From NCBI GenBank assembly GCA_963827585.1, contig CAWHCK010000051.1:310001-374000 (forward strand): a DNA stretch of 64,000 nt, in the 5' to 3' direction. Positions 17,118 to 27,898 of this stretch are shown here, one piece after another. Position numbers and translations under genes: made by a program. Source of the stretch: VAZQ01 sp963827585. GTDB taxonomy: Bacteria; Pseudomonadota; Alphaproteobacteria; Rhizobiales; Xanthobacteraceae. Within the stretch, counting starts at the first letter, position 1; each line of letters begins with the position of its first letter. The notes under the pieces were generated by a model, which had not been told where the DNA came from, did no database searches, and saw only the letters and a list, made by a program, of their open reading frames with translations.

Positions 17118-18087
17118 ATGGGTAGATGGTTCACGCTGTGCTTGGCACTGACATGCGCGGCCGGGCTCGCAGCCTCTGCCGCGCGCGCGGACGACTATCC
17201 GAGCCGCCCGGTGCGCGTCGTGGTCGGCTTCCCCGCCGGATCCGGGGCCGATATCACCGCGCGCGTCGTTGGGCAGCGCATGGGACAAATCCTCGGCCAG
17301 CAGATCGTGGTCGAGAACAGAGCCGGGGCCGGATCGAGCCTTGCCGCCGAGTTCGTCGCGCGGGCGCCGAAGGACGGCTACACCCTGTTGCTCGCGACGA
17401 TCGCCAATCCCATCAATGCAGCGGTCAGCTCCAATCTCGCGTTCGATTTTGCCAAGGACTTTGCACCCGTCGTGCGTCTCACCACGACGCCCAACATTCT
17501 TGTCGTCCACCCGTCGGTCGGGGTGAACAGCGTCAAGGGGCTGATCGAGCTGGCCAAGAGCAAGCCCGACCAGCTGTCGTTCGGCTCCTCGGGGGTAGCG
17601 ACCGGGACGCATCTTTCCGCGGAGCTGTTCAAGGTGATGGCGGGGGTGAAGATGGTGCACGTACCCTATGCCGGCAGCCCACAGGCGGTCACCGATCTCC
17701 TGGCCGGCCGCATCCAGGTTTTCTTCTCGCCGGCTTCGACCGTTCTGCAGCACGTGCGCGACGGCAAGCTCGTCGCCCTCGCGTCCACCGAAGCCAGGCG
17801 CACCGCGGTCGCGCCTGAGCTTCCGACCATGGTCGAAGCCGGATTGCCCGGCTTCGAAACCGGGCTGTGGTTCGGGCTCGTCGCCCCCGCTCGAACATCG
17901 AAGGAGATCATCGACAAGGTCGCGCAGCGCCGGCAACGAGGCTTTGAAAGCGGACGAGGTCGCCAAGGCGCTGGCGGCGCAGGGCATCGATCTCGTCGGC
18001 GGCAGCTCCGAGGAGTTCGCCCGCTACCTCGACGGCGAGATGAAGCGCTGGGCGACGGTCGCCCAGGCCGCCGGCCTCAAGAAATAA
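17118..18087 (+). CDS. Bug/TctC-type TTT substrate-binding protein, frameshifted near the C-terminus
   Basis: TTT-family periplasmic receptor. The ATG at 17118 has GGGAGG upstream. The signal peptide ends ARA before DDYPSRPVRVVVGFPAGSG; APKDGYTLLLA follows. The frame runs to DKVAQ near 17930, after which the conserved end (AGNEALKADEVAKALAAQG ... VAQAAGLKK) is in another frame. One extra base in CAGCGCCGG explains it. The reconstructed length of ~322 residues is normal. It is followed 48 bp later by a close paralogue with an almost identical C-terminus, indicating tandem duplication. Ligand unknown. Confidence 0.85.
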
Positions 18088-18135
18088 CGATGCTGCCGGC
18101 TCGCACGGCAGACGAGCCATCCGGGAGGACTGCGC

Positions 18136-19111
18136 ATGGACGGACGAAAGCGCCGCACGATCGCACTCGCATTGGCGCTCGCCGCGCAACTTGGCCTGCC
18201 CTCGGCGCAGGCGGAGGACTATCCCGCGCGGCCGGTGCGCATCATCGTCGGCTTCATTCCGGGGTCGTCGGCCGACATCACCGCGCGCGTGCTCGGGCAG
18301 CGCATGGGCCAGACTTCTCGGCCAGCAGTTCGTGACCGAGAGCAAGCCCGGCGCCGGCTCGAGCCTGGCCGCGGAATTCGTCGCCCGCGCACCGAAGGAC
18401 GGCTACACGCTCTTTCTGGGATCGTCCGCCAATATCACCAACGCCGCCATCAATCCCAATCTCGCCTTCGACCTGGCCAAGGATTTTGCCCCCATTGCGC
18501 TCGTGACAACCGCTGCCGTCATCCTCGTGGTCAATCCTTCGACCGGCGTGAGCAACGTGCAGGAGCTGATCGCACTCGCCAAGTCGAAGCCGGGCGAAGT
18601 GCTCTACGCCTCGACCGGCGTCGGCACGGCCCCGCATCTGTCGGGCGAGCTCTTTGCCATGCGCAGCGGCGCCAAGCTCGTGCACGTGCCCTACCAGGGC
18701 AGCCCGCAGGCGGTGACCGATCTCCTCGCCGGCCGCACCGCGATGATGTTCTCGCCGGCCTCCGCCGTGGTCTCGCACGTCGAGACCGGCAAGCTCAAGG
18801 CGCTCGCCTCCGCCGCCAGCAAGCGCCCGTCCATCGCGCCCAACCTGCCGACCATGGCCGAAGCCGGCATGCCCGATTTCGATACCAGCATCTGGTTCGG
18901 GCTGATGGCGCCGGCCGGGACTCCACGCGAGGTGATCGACAAGCTTGCACGCACGGCGCGCGCGGCGCTGGCGTCGACCGACGTGCTGGCCACGCTCCAT
19001 CCGCAGGGTTTCGACGCGCTCAGCGGCGGGCCCGAAGATTTCGCCAAGATCATCCAAAGCGAGATCAAGCGCTGGGGCGAGGTCGCCCAGGCGGCCGGCC
19101 TCAAGAAATAG
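18136..19111 (+). CDS. Bug/TctC-type TTT substrate-binding protein, frameshifted near the N-terminus
   Basis: Tandem paralogue of the preceding gene. The ATG at 18136 has GGGAGGA upstream. The signal peptide ends AQA before EDYPARPVRIIVGF, with IPGSSADITARVLGQRMGQ before the shift. At about 18313 the conserved continuation LLGQQFVTESKPGAGSS is in another frame; the sister gene reads MGQILGQQ at this point, so a single extra base is the simplest cause. The rest is intact, to VAQAAGLKK and the stop at 19111. The reconstructed protein is about 325 residues. The pair may serve the same or related ligands under the GntR gene that follows. Confidence 0.85.
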
Positions 19112-19251
19112 GCCCCGAGCAAAACTAGGGGCCCAGGCCGATTGACGGGCCTGCCGAGAAAAGATATCATCTTTATGATCGTTGCTACCTTTTGGCCGCG
19201 ACCTGCAAGGTCCTCGGCCGCCTGTTGGACATTTCGTTGGGAAACGCGTGC

Positions 19252-20014
19252 ATGCGGCTGCACCCGGCGATGAATCGTAGCGAGCGCAAGGTCATCCCCT
19301 TCCGCTCCGCCACCATGTCGACCCAGATCGCCGCCCAGGTACGCGACGCGCTGTTCGCTCGCGAGCTTCGCCCGGGCGATTTCCTCGGCACCGAAAAGGA
19401 TCTGGCCGAGCGGTTCGGAGTCAGCCGCATCGTGGCCCGCGATGCGCTGCGCACGTTGGAAGCCCAGGGCGTGGTCGAGATCAAGGTCGGCTCCGGCGGC
19501 GGCGCGCGCATCGCCCGGGGCAATGCCCGCCTGTTCGCGGAAGCGCTCGCCGTGCAGCTCGATCTTGCCGGCGTCTCGGTCTGCGGAGATCATGGACGCC
19601 CAGCGCGCCATCGAGTGCCTCGCCGCCGAGCTCGCGGCCGTCAATTCCACTGCCGAGGACCACGCGCGGCTGCGCGATCTCATCGCCGATGCCGAACGCA
19701 AGATCGACGACGTTGGCGCCTATACGCGCTCGTCGCGGGAATTCCATCTCGCGGTCGCCGAGGCTTCGCACAACCGCGTGCTCGTGGTGCAACTCATCTC
19801 GCTGCAGCACGTCTCCTGGCCGGCGCAGAACCCGACGCTCACCCCGAAGGTGGCGCGCCGCATTCTCGACGCCCACAAGGAACTGGCGTCGCTCATCGAA
19901 ATGCGCGATGCCGCCGGCGCGCGCCGGTTGATGGACGAGCACGTGAAGATGATCGCGGCGCGGCGCGTGGCCGAGCATCGCGACCGGCGTGGATCGGACC
20001 GCGACTGCTGTTGA
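19252..20014 (+). CDS. GntR-family (FadR/FCD type) transcriptional regulator, frameshifted
   Basis: DNA-binding metabolite-responsive regulator. Residues ~20-90 form a winged HTH: STQIAAQVRDALFARELRPG, TEKDLAERFGVSRIVARDAL and LEAQGVVEIKVGSGGGA. The C-terminal FCD effector domain (AEIMDAQRAIECLAAELAA, EFHLAVAEASHNRVLVV, AHKELASLIEMRDAAGARR) is in another frame from about 19580; one extra T in GGTCTGCGGAG accounts for the shift. The start is uncertain (19252 chosen; 19192 is open). The neighbouring tandem Bug genes and the NMT1-like gene are its likely targets, as GntR regulators often sit beside the transporters they control. Confidence 0.82.
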
Positions 20015-20062
20015 GAGGATGCAACGAACCCGGAATCCCGCGTGACCACGAAGGAGAGAAAC

Positions 20063-20944
20063 ATGGCCAAGGAAAAATTCGTCATCGAGCCGCACTTCCG
20101 GCTGCAGGAATGGGTGGCCGAGGAGAAGGGCTACTTCAAGGACGAGGGTCTCGACTACGTTTTCCAGGAACTGATCAAGTCGACCGACGGCGCGCACCAT
20201 TACAAGGGCGACAAGGTCGGCGCCATGCAATCGTTCGAGCGCGGCCGCAGCTCCGACGTGAGCTGCGCCTGCCACTGGACCGTCGGCGTCGCCGCGTCCA
20301 AGGGCAAGGGCAGGCTCTACGCCGACGTCTATTCGGTGGCGCCGTCCGGCGTGTTCGTTCCTCAGGGTTCTCCGGTCAAGACGCCGGAGGACCTCGCCGG
20401 TGTGCCCATCGCCGTCGGCTACCAGTCCGGCAGCCACTACTCGACCATCCAGGCGCTCGAGCAGTACATGCCCTCCGACAAGATCAACCTGACCTTCGCC
20501 GACGGCATGCTGTTTCACCGGCTCGATCAGTTGATCGACGGCAAGGCGCAGGCTTCCGCGCTGTTCAGCGGCCCGTACTATTTCGCGGAGCAGCTTGGCT
20601 TTCGCAAAGTGATCGACACGACGTTCATGATCGCAAGCATGGTGACCGGCGATCCGGACCCCGAGGAGCTGCGCAAGTTCTTCCGGGCGCTGCGACGTGC
20701 GCAACGCGACATCGATCTGCGCCCCGAGCTCTACACCCACTACTACAAGAACGAGTTCCCGGCGCGCTACCACGCCATGATGGACACGCGCCGCTGGGGG
20801 CCGGGCGAGCGGCTGGTGTTCGAGACCTACAGCAAGGAGGTCTACGAAGAGACCTTCAAGTGGATCGCCGACCACGGCATCTTCGCCGACAGCGGGATGG
20901 GCGCAGGCAACTACGCGGACGCGGTCATCAGCACGGCGCAGTAG
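20063..20944 (+). CDS. NMT1/SsuA-like substrate-binding-fold protein without signal peptide
   Basis: A 293-residue protein with the type II periplasmic-binding fold of the NMT1/SsuA group: FRLQEWVAEEKGYFKDEGLD at the start, PSGVFVPQGSPVKTPEDLAG at the hinge, and GVPIAVGYQSGSHYST in the ligand loop. AAGGAGAG sits 8 nt before the ATG, so the start is firm, and no signal peptide precedes the domain. That is unusual for an ABC receptor but is the case for cytosolic Thi5/NMT1 enzymes. A CAC pair lies in SSDVSCACHWT. It lies 48 bp after the GntR gene. It may be a cytosolic binding protein or an enzyme. Confidence 0.8.
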   Translation: MAKEKFVIEPHFRLQEWVAEEKGYFKDEGLDYVFQELIKSTDGAHHYKGDKVGAMQSFERGRSSDVSCACHWTVGVAASKGKGRLYADVYSVAPSGVFVPQGSPVKTPEDLAGVPIAVGYQSGSHYSTIQALEQYMPSDKINLTFADGMLFHRLDQLIDGKAQASALFSGPYYFAEQLGFRKVIDTTFMIASMVTGDPDPEELRKFFRALRRAQRDIDLRPELYTHYYKNEFPARYHAMMDTRRWGPGERLVFETYSKEVYEETFKWIADHGIFADSGMGAGNYADAVISTAQ

Positions 20945-21059
20945 TCACACGTCATGCCCCGCCCCCGCCCCGCGGCGGCGGGCTCGAGCACGGCGCGGCA
21001 CCTGCGCCGCGCGTGATCGCATCCTCGCGCCGACACCAACCGCGGGAGCTTCGCGCGCG

Positions 21060-21260
21060 TCAGGAGCGCACGATCTGAGCAGCGGATGCCTTGCTCCCGT
21101 CGCCGAGAGCTCGGCGCGTCCCCGCTGCCTTTTCGGCGAGCCGAAGCCACCGCAGCCCCAAATTCCGACGCTCTGCTGCGACCTCCGGCGAACTCGCCAA
21201 TCGCGCCCGCCGCGCGCACTCGGCGGCCTGCTGTTGGCAGTAGCTTGCATATGACGACAT
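21060..21260 (-). CDS. Small conserved hypothetical protein (QQAAECxRRA type)
   Basis: A 66-residue, probably alpha-helical soluble protein beginning MSSYASYCQQQAAECARRA, with RWLRLAEKA near the middle. This pattern (YxxQQAAECxRxA...WxxLAExA) recurs in many short hypothetical proteins of Bradyrhizobium-type bacteria, often in multiple copies per genome. The ATG at 21260 fits the conserved start. Function unknown. Confidence 0.65.
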   Translation of the reverse strand: MSSYASYCQQQAAECARRARLASSPEVAAERRNLGLRWLRLAEKAAGTRRALGDGSKASAAQIVRS

Positions 21261-21483
21261 GGCACGCACTCTACACGTAGCGGCAGCCTGGGCGCTCGGT
21301 CATTGCGAATTCATGCTGCGCCCGGCAGGCCTGATCGCGACTATTTACAGCGATCTGCTGGGAATCAAGCCGATGGTCGCTCCCGGCAAAATTTCCCGGC
21401 GACCTGTTGTATTGCGATCACAGGTCCGGAGGTCCTTCGGCGTAGGCATTGTCCGACGGCCATGGTAATCTGGTGCTTTAATC

Positions 21484-21813
21484 ATGCATCGCGCGGCCAC
21501 CGAGCCGACGGAGTCGGGCCCGTTTTCGCAGCGCCGCATCCAACCCCGGGTGATGTGGGACCCTGCCGCGGATTTGATCGTCAAAAGATGGCGTGAAATG
21601 CAACCATTCGACGACGCGGCTTACACCATGGCGGCCGTCAGCGCCACCGTTGCGCTCTATCGGGCGCTCGTCAGGAAGGGCGTATTGACCCGCGACGAAG
21701 CCGTGCGGGTCCTCCTCGACGAGGCGGTGGCGAGAGCGATACAGGCGGAAGCACAGTACCAGGGAGACGCGAAAACGACTGACGATCTCAACCGGCAATG
21801 CGCGGAGATTTAA
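21484..21813 (+). CDS. Hypothetical protein
   Basis: A 109-residue, probably cytoplasmic helical protein. The better-conserved-looking part starts near MWDPAADLIVKRWREMQPF and continues through a long helix, LYRALVRKGVLTRDEAVRVLLDEAVARA, split here as LYRALVRKGVLT and RDEAVRVLLDEAV. The true start may be the ATG at 21553. There is no recognisable domain and no signal peptide. Confidence 0.5.
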   Translation: MHRAATEPTESGPFSQRRIQPRVMWDPAADLIVKRWREMQPFDDAAYTMAAVSATVALYRALVRKGVLTRDEAVRVLLDEAVARAIQAEAQYQGDAKTTDDLNRQCAEI

Positions 21814-21884
21814 AATTCATCGCCGATAAGCTTTAGCTTCGCTTGAGTAACGGGACTTGATGCAAGTGCGTAAAGTTTTTCGCC

Positions 21885-21960
21885 TGTCGTTCCAGCAGCA
21901 AGCGGGGACCCATATTCCAGAGCCAGTGGTCATGGGTCCCCGCTTTCGCGGGGACGACAC
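21885..21960. repeat. Intergenic palindromic element
   Basis: Two overlapping inverted repeats: AGCGGGGACCCAT (21901-21913) pairs with ATGGGTCCCCGCT (21932-21944), and GTCCCCGC (21936-21943) pairs with GCGGGGAC (21948-21955) across TTTC. The two pairings are mutually exclusive. The unit TGGGTCCCCGCTTTCGCGGG resembles a dispersed repeat seen between genes in related bacteria. It lies after the hypothetical gene and 48 bp from the convergent livF stop, so it may also act as a terminator. Confidence 0.55.
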
Positions 21961-22007
21961 AAAACGCAACATGCCTCGTTGGTCCGAGGCGAAGCCTGGC
22001 TAGCATG

Positions 22008-22749
<742 letters not shown>

Positions 22750-22757
<8 letters not shown>

Positions 22758-23505
22758 GACGGGTCCCGCCGAGATAGACCTCACGCACGCGCGTATCGGC
22801 GGCGATTTCGGTCGGCGTTCCTTCGAGCAGAATGCGTCCTCCCACCATCACGATGATGCGATTGGCGAAGCGGAACACGACATTCATGTCGTGCTCGATG
22901 AAAAGCACGGCGATGTCGCGGGACAGGCCGGCGATGACCGAGAACAGCTCGGCGCTCTCGTCCTGCGGCACGCCCGCCGCCGGCTCGTCGAGCAGCAGCA
23001 CCCGCGGATTGGTGGCGAGCGCGAGCGCGATCTCCAACAGCCGCTGCTGGCCATAAGCGAGCTCATGGGTCGGCCGATAGCAGCTCGCACCGAGCCGGAG
23101 CGAGAGCAGAATCGCATAGGCTTCCTCGACCGCATCGGCATAGGCCGGCAGCTTCCGCCACCACGTGCCGGCGTAGCCCCGCCGTTCGCATATCGCGAGC
23201 GTGACGGCCTCGAGCGCGTTGAGGTGGGGAAACAATGTATTGATCTGGAACGTGCGCACGAGGCCGCGTTTGACGCGGTCCTCGGGCTTGAGCGCCGTCA
23301 CCTCCTGCGCCCCGAGGAAGATCCGGCCCTTGTCGGGCTTGAGCATCCCGGTGATCAGATTGATCAGCGTGGTCTTGCCGGCGCCGTTCGGACCGATCAG
23401 CGCATAGCGGGCGCCAGGCGGGAGATCGAGCTCGATATCCTTGGCGACGACGAGCGAGCCGAAATTCTTGTCCAGGCCGCGTGTCGACAGCGCCGCGGTG
23501 GTCAC
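22750..23505 (-). CDS. livG: Branched-chain amino-acid-type ABC transporter ATPase
   Basis: The second ATPase of the HAAT system, 251 residues. Walker A is LIGPNGAGKTT; the loop RVKRGLVRTFQINTLFPHL carries the Q-loop typical of LivG; the signature is ELAYGQQRLLEIALAL, and Walker B is VLLLDEPAAGV. The GTG start at 23505 overlaps the livM stop as GTGA, so translation is coupled. The signature has AYGQQ in place of LSGGQ, as is usual for LivG. Confidence 0.93.
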
Positions 23506-24488
23506 GCTCGGCTCCACGCCGGCGGCACGAGCCGCGCCAGTCCGCCGAGAATGCCGTTCGGCAGGAAGATGACGACGGCGACCAGCAACGTCCCGATCCA
23601 GAAATACCAGTATTGCGGATTGATGCCGGAGAACTGATCGCGCGCGACCATGTAGATGATCGCGCCGACGATGCCGCCATAGAGCCGGCCGGCGCCGCCG
23701 AGGATGAGGATCACCAGCACGTCGGCCGAGCGCTGGAAGCTCAGCGTCTCGAGCGAGACGGTCTCCGTGGTCTGCGCCAGCAATGCGCCGGCCACGCCCG
23801 CCACGACTGCGGCGATGGTATAGACCTTGCGAATATGCGCCGGACTCGGCGCCCCGATCGCAGGCATGCGGACGGCGTTCTCGCGAATGCCGCGCAAGGC
23901 GAGACCGAACGGCGAGTGGATCAGCCGCCGCGCGACCAGGAAAACCAGGAACAGGACCACGAGCGAATAGGTATAGGCGGTAATGCCGTAGAGATCGAAC
24001 TCGAAGACACCGAGGAGCTTCCACATGCGCACGCCTTGCAGGCCGTCGGCGCCGCCGGTCAACCAGCTCGCGCTGTTGGCCACCTCGGCGAGCAGCAAGC
24101 CAAGACCGAGCGTGATCATGATCAGCGCGAGGTGGCGGAAGCGGGCGATGATGAAGCTCGTAAGATATCCGAGCACGCCGGCGGCGATGGCCGCGATCAG
24201 CAAGCCGCTCAGCGGCTCGCCCCAACCCCACTTCGCAATCAGGCCCGCCGTGTAGGAGGCAAAGCCGAAATATGCGGCATGGCCGAGCGACACGATGCCG
24301 GCATAGCCCAGGATGAGATCGAGCGACAACGCGAACAGCGCCGTGATGGCGATCTGGCTCGCCAGCACGAGGTAGTTGGGCGTGAGCACGAAGGGAAGCA
24401 ACGTGGCGAGCCAGAACGCGATCTCGATGGGGCGCCAGCGGATCTGCGCCTCGAGATAGCGTTGCGGTTCGCTGACCGCGGACGACAT
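23502..24488 (-). CDS. livM: Branched-chain amino-acid-type ABC transporter permease
   Basis: Inner-membrane permease, 328 residues with about nine hydrophobic helices. LDLILGYAGIVSLGHAAYFG is the LivM family signature, and VAGVAGALLAQ is the conserved cytoplasmic loop region. It pairs with LivH. Its stop overlaps the livG start. The ligand is expected to be a branched-chain or other hydrophobic amino acid, an amide, or an aromatic acid; permease sequence does not discriminate. Confidence 0.93.
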   Translation of the reverse strand: MSSAVSEPQRYLEAQIRWRPIEIAFWLATLLPFVLTPNYLVLASQIAITALFALSLDLILGYAGIVSLGHAAYFGFASYTAGLIAKWGWGEPLSGLLIAAIAAGVLGYLTSFIIARFRHLALIMITLGLGLLLAEVANSASWLTGGADGLQGVRMWKLLGVFEFDLYGITAYTYSLVVLFLVFLVARRLIHSPFGLALRGIRENAVRMPAIGAPSPAHIRKVYTIAAVVAGVAGALLAQTTETVSLETLSFQRSADVLVILILGGAGRLYGGIVGAIIYMVARDQFSGINPQYWYFWIGTLLVAVVIFLPNGILGGLARLVPPAWSRA

Positions 24489-24491
24489 CTG

Positions 24492-25382
24492 CTAGCGCCT
24501 CCCGAACAGGCCCGCCGGCCGCCACATCAGCAGCGTGACCATGACGAAATAGATGAGGAACGCACCAAGCTCGGGAAAGTAGTACTTGCCGGCCATGTCG
24601 CTGATGCCCAGCAGGCTCGCGGCGACAAAAGAGCCGGCGATGGAGCCGAGCCCGCCGACCGCCACCACGATCAAGACGTAGACGAGATAGGTGAAGGCAA
24701 ATGCGTGGTCGAGGCCGACGATCTCGATGGCGAGCGCCCCGCCGAGGCCCGCGAGACCGCTGCCGAGCGCAAACGTGATGGCGAACACCCGATCGACATT
24801 GATGCCCAGCCCGCGTGCCATGCGCTGGTTGTCGACCGCCGCGCGCACCTGGGCGCCGAAACGGGTGTATTCGAGGGCCGCTACCAGGACGACGGTGACG
24901 ACAAGCGAAGTCCCGATCAGGAACAGCCGGTACACGCCGAAAGTCTGGCCCATGATCGAGACCGTGCCGCGCAGGTAGGAGGGCAGCTTCAGCGGCTGCT
25001 GGATGGTCCCATAGATATAGGCCGCGACCGCGACCGAGATGAACACGATGCCGATCGTGAGCAGGCACTGGTCGAGATCGCTGGCGCGGTAGAGCCGCCG
25101 GTAGAGCGTGCGCTCGAACGCCACGCTGACTACCGCCGCCGCCAGGAACGCCAATGGCAGACTGGCCAGGAACGGCCAGCCAAGCTCGTTCGTCAACGTC
25201 ACCGTGACATAGCCGCCCAGCATGGCGAAGCTGCAGTGCGCCAGGTTGACGAAATTCATCATGCCGAGCGTCACCGACAGGCCAACCGACAGCAGGAATA
25301 GCAGCATCCCGTAGGCAAAGCCGTCGAACAGGACGCCGAACGCCGAGGCAATCATGCCGGAAGCCGAGTCAATCGTCAGCAT
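24492..25382 (-). CDS. livH: Branched-chain amino-acid-type ABC transporter permease
   Basis: Inner-membrane permease, 296 residues. The family signature VGLSVTLGMMNFVNLAHCSF is near residue 35. AVDNQRMARGLGINVDRVF is the coupling loop that meets the ATPases, and GGALAIEIVG and VVAVGGLGSIAGSFVAA follow. It ends 3 nt before livM and begins 10 nt after the binding-protein gene, fitting one operon. Confidence 0.93.
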   Translation of the reverse strand: MLTIDSASGMIASAFGVLFDGFAYGMLLFLLSVGLSVTLGMMNFVNLAHCSFAMLGGYVTVTLTNELGWPFLASLPLAFLAAAVVSVAFERTLYRRLYRASDLDQCLLTIGIVFISVAVAAYIYGTIQQPLKLPSYLRGTVSIMGQTFGVYRLFLIGTSLVVTVVLVAALEYTRFGAQVRAAVDNQRMARGLGINVDRVFAITFALGSGLAGLGGALAIEIVGLDHAFAFTYLVYVLIVVAVGGLGSIAGSFVAASLLGISDMAGKYYFPELGAFLIYFVMVTLLMWRPAGLFGRR

Positions 25383-25392
25383 GATCGGTCGC

Positions 25393-26574
25393 CTAGTTCG
25401 TGGCCCGCGCCTTCACCGGATCCTTGACGTTCTCGATCTTGTCGAACTCGACATTGACCAGCTGGTTGCCGACCTTCTCCACCCGCCGCATATAGACGGT
25501 CTGCACCACGTCGCGGGTGGCCGGATCGATCGACATCGCCCCGCGCGGGCTCTCCCACGCCATGCCTTTGGCGGCTGCAATCAGAGCGTCGCCATCGGTA
25601 TTGCCGCCGCTCTTCTTCAGCGCCTCGTAGATGAGATGCATTCCGTCATAGCCGCCCACGGCTGAAGAAGTCAGGATTGCGCTTGAAGGCGGCATTGAAC
25701 GCGGCCACGAACTCCCGGTTGGGCCTGAAGTCGTGATTGTAGTCGTAGTGCGCCGACGTGATGATGCCCAGTGCGGTGTCGCCCATGTTCTTCAAGGCCT
25801 GCTCGTCGGTGAGCTCGGCTTGTGCCATGACCTTGGTCTTCCTCGGGTCGATGCCGCGGTCAGCCAATGCCTTGGCGATCGCGGGCGACTGCGAGCCCCC
25901 GGGCACGAAGACGAAGATCGCTTCCGGATTCATATCCTTGGCGCGCTGCACGAAGGCCGAGAAATCGGGGTTCACGACCGGATACCGCACCGAGCCGATG
26001 ATCATCCCCGCCGGCAGCCCTTGAAGGCGCCCTGGAACGCGGCCTCGGCGTCATGGCCGGCGGCAAAATCCGCCACCATCGAATAGACCTTCCGTACGCC
26101 GTTCTTGTAGGCCCAGATTCCGAGCGGCTCGTTGAATTGCGGCAGCGTGAAGGACACCCGTGCCATGTAAGGCGACTTGGTCGTGACGATCGAGGCCGCC
26201 GCGTTCATCACCACCATGAGCTTCTTGGCCTGCGCCGAGATGTCGGCAGCCGCCAGCGCATTGGGCGTGAGCGAGAATCCGGCGAGCAGATCGACCTTGT
26301 CGCGCACGACCAGCTCCTGGGCGAGACGCTTGGCGACGTCGGGCGCGATGCCTCCAGTATCTTTGCGGATGATCTCGATCTTCTTGCCAGCGACCGTGTC
26401 GCCGCGCTGCTGCATGTAGAGCTTGATGCCGTTGTCGGCCTGCGCGCCGGGATCGGCAAACTGTCCGGAATAGGGCAGGATGACGCCGATCTTGATCGTC
26501 TGCTGCGCGTCGACCGGCGCGACGGCAAAGAACGCCGCGGCAAAGCCGACTATCCCGACAAGAGTGCTGCGCAT
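25393..26574 (-). CDS. LivK-type branched-chain amino acid ABC binding protein, two frameshifts
   Basis: Periplasmic type I binding-fold receptor, ~390 residues when reconstructed. The ATG at 26574 opens a signal peptide ending VDA before QQTIKIGVILPYSGQFADP. The frame is lost twice. Near 26017-26033 two extra Gs (AAGGG and GGGG) replace the FKAAGGMIIGS that neighbouring paralogues predict. At 25660 an extra C turns NPDFFSVGGYDGMH into a stop. The C-terminal part (RRVEKVGNQLVNVEFDKIE) is intact. It is the member of the tandem trio closest to livH. The errors, all in G/C runs, suggest consensus mistakes. Confidence 0.85.
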
Positions 26575-26686
26575 CGCTCTTCTCCCCCGCTGCACCGGCG
26601 CCTCAGACCTACCACATGCTCGCAGCCAGGGGACACAGCCATGCAGCCGCGCCCTCCCCCGCCGGCACGCACCGGGATCGGGTTGC

Positions 26687-27859
26687 TCAATTCTTCATCC
26701 GGGCAAGCACTGGATCCCTGACATTCTCGACCTTGTCGAAGACGACGTTGCGCAATTCTCCGCCGACCCGCTCCACGCGACGGATATAGATCGTCTGCAC
26801 GACGTCGCGAAATTCCGGATCAATCGAGACTGGACCGCGCGGGCTCTCCCACTTCATTCCCTTGACCGCGGCGATCATCGCATCGGGGTCGCTCCTGCCG
26901 CCGGTCTTCTTCAAGGCTTCGAAGATGAGATGCATCCCGTCATAGCCCCCGACCGACATGAAATCCGGATTGCGCTTGTTGACCTCGTTGAACTGCTTGA
27001 CGAATTCCCCGTTGAGCCTGGTGGCGTCATTGTAGTCGTAGTTCCACGCGGTGACGATGCCGAGCGCAGAATCGCCCATGCTCTTGAGCGCCTGCTCGGC
27101 TGTGGTTTCTCCCGTTCCCAGAATCTTGACGGCCTTGGGATCGAGGCCACGCTCCGCAACCGCCTTGCCGAATGCGGCCGGCTGCGCACCCGCGGGCACG
27201 AACAGGAAGATCGCTTCCGGATTCAAATCCTTGGCGCGCTGGACGAACGCCGAGAAGTCCGGATTGGCCACTGGAAACCGCACCGCCCCGACGATTTCGC
27301 CGCCCGCTTCCTTGAACGCACGCTGGAATCCGGCTTCGGCATCGTGACCCGGGGCGAAATCCGACACCATCGAATAGACCTTCTTGATGCCGTTCTTGCC
27401 GGCCCACGTTCCGAATGCTTCGGCCACCTGCGGCAGCGTAATCGAAACGCGCGTCACGTACGGCGATTTGGTCATGATGATCGAAGCGCCCGCGTTCATG
27501 ACCACCATGAATTTCTTCGCCTGGGCCGATACATCGGCCGCGGCAAGCGTGTTCGGGCTGAGCACGAAACCCGCGAGCACGTCCACGTTGTCGCGCACCA
27601 CAAGCTCTTGCGCGAGCCGTTTGGCCACGTCCGGCGCAACCCCGCCGCTGTCCTTGCGAATGATCTCGATCTTCTTGCCGGCGACGGTGTCACCGTGCTG
27701 TTTCAGGTAGAGCTTGATGCCGCCGTCGAGTTGGGTCGCGGTGTCGGCGAACTGGCCCGAATAGGGCAGGATCACGCCGATCTTGATCGTACCCTGCGCA
27801 TTGGCCGCAGACGTGCCCACCAGCGCAAAGATGCCGAGCGCGAACAATGCCTTCCGCAT
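26687..27859 (-). CDS. LivK-type branched-chain amino acid ABC binding protein
   Basis: Intact 390-residue periplasmic receptor. The signal peptide ends ANA before QGTIKIGVILPYSGQFADT. Then come KKIEIIRKDSGG, VRDNVDVLAGFVLSPNTLAA, the lobe-crossing SMVSDFAPGHDAEAGF, and the C-terminal SVGGYDGMHLIFEALKK. It shares most of its length with the genes on both sides, showing two rounds of tandem duplication. GGGAGAAGTCCC precedes the ATG. The ligand is not determinable; differing residues in the cleft suggest that the trio has different preferences. Confidence 0.92.
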   Translation of the reverse strand: MRKALFALGIFALVGTSAANAQGTIKIGVILPYSGQFADTATQLDGGIKLYLKQHGDTVAGKKIEIIRKDSGGVAPDVAKRLAQELVVRDNVDVLAGFVLSPNTLAAADVSAQAKKFMVVMNAGASIIMTKSPYVTRVSITLPQVAEAFGTWAGKNGIKKVYSMVSDFAPGHDAEAGFQRAFKEAGGEIVGAVRFPVANPDFSAFVQRAKDLNPEAIFLFVPAGAQPAAFGKAVAERGLDPKAVKILGTGETTAEQALKSMGDSALGIVTAWNYDYNDATRLNGEFVKQFNEVNKRNPDFMSVGGYDGMHLIFEALKKTGGRSDPDAMIAAVKGMKWESPRGPVSIDPEFRDVVQTIYIRRVERVGGELRNVVFDKVENVRDPVLARMKN

Positions 27860-27898
27860 GGGACTTCTCCCGCCGGTTCAGCCGTCGTGACAACCCAA

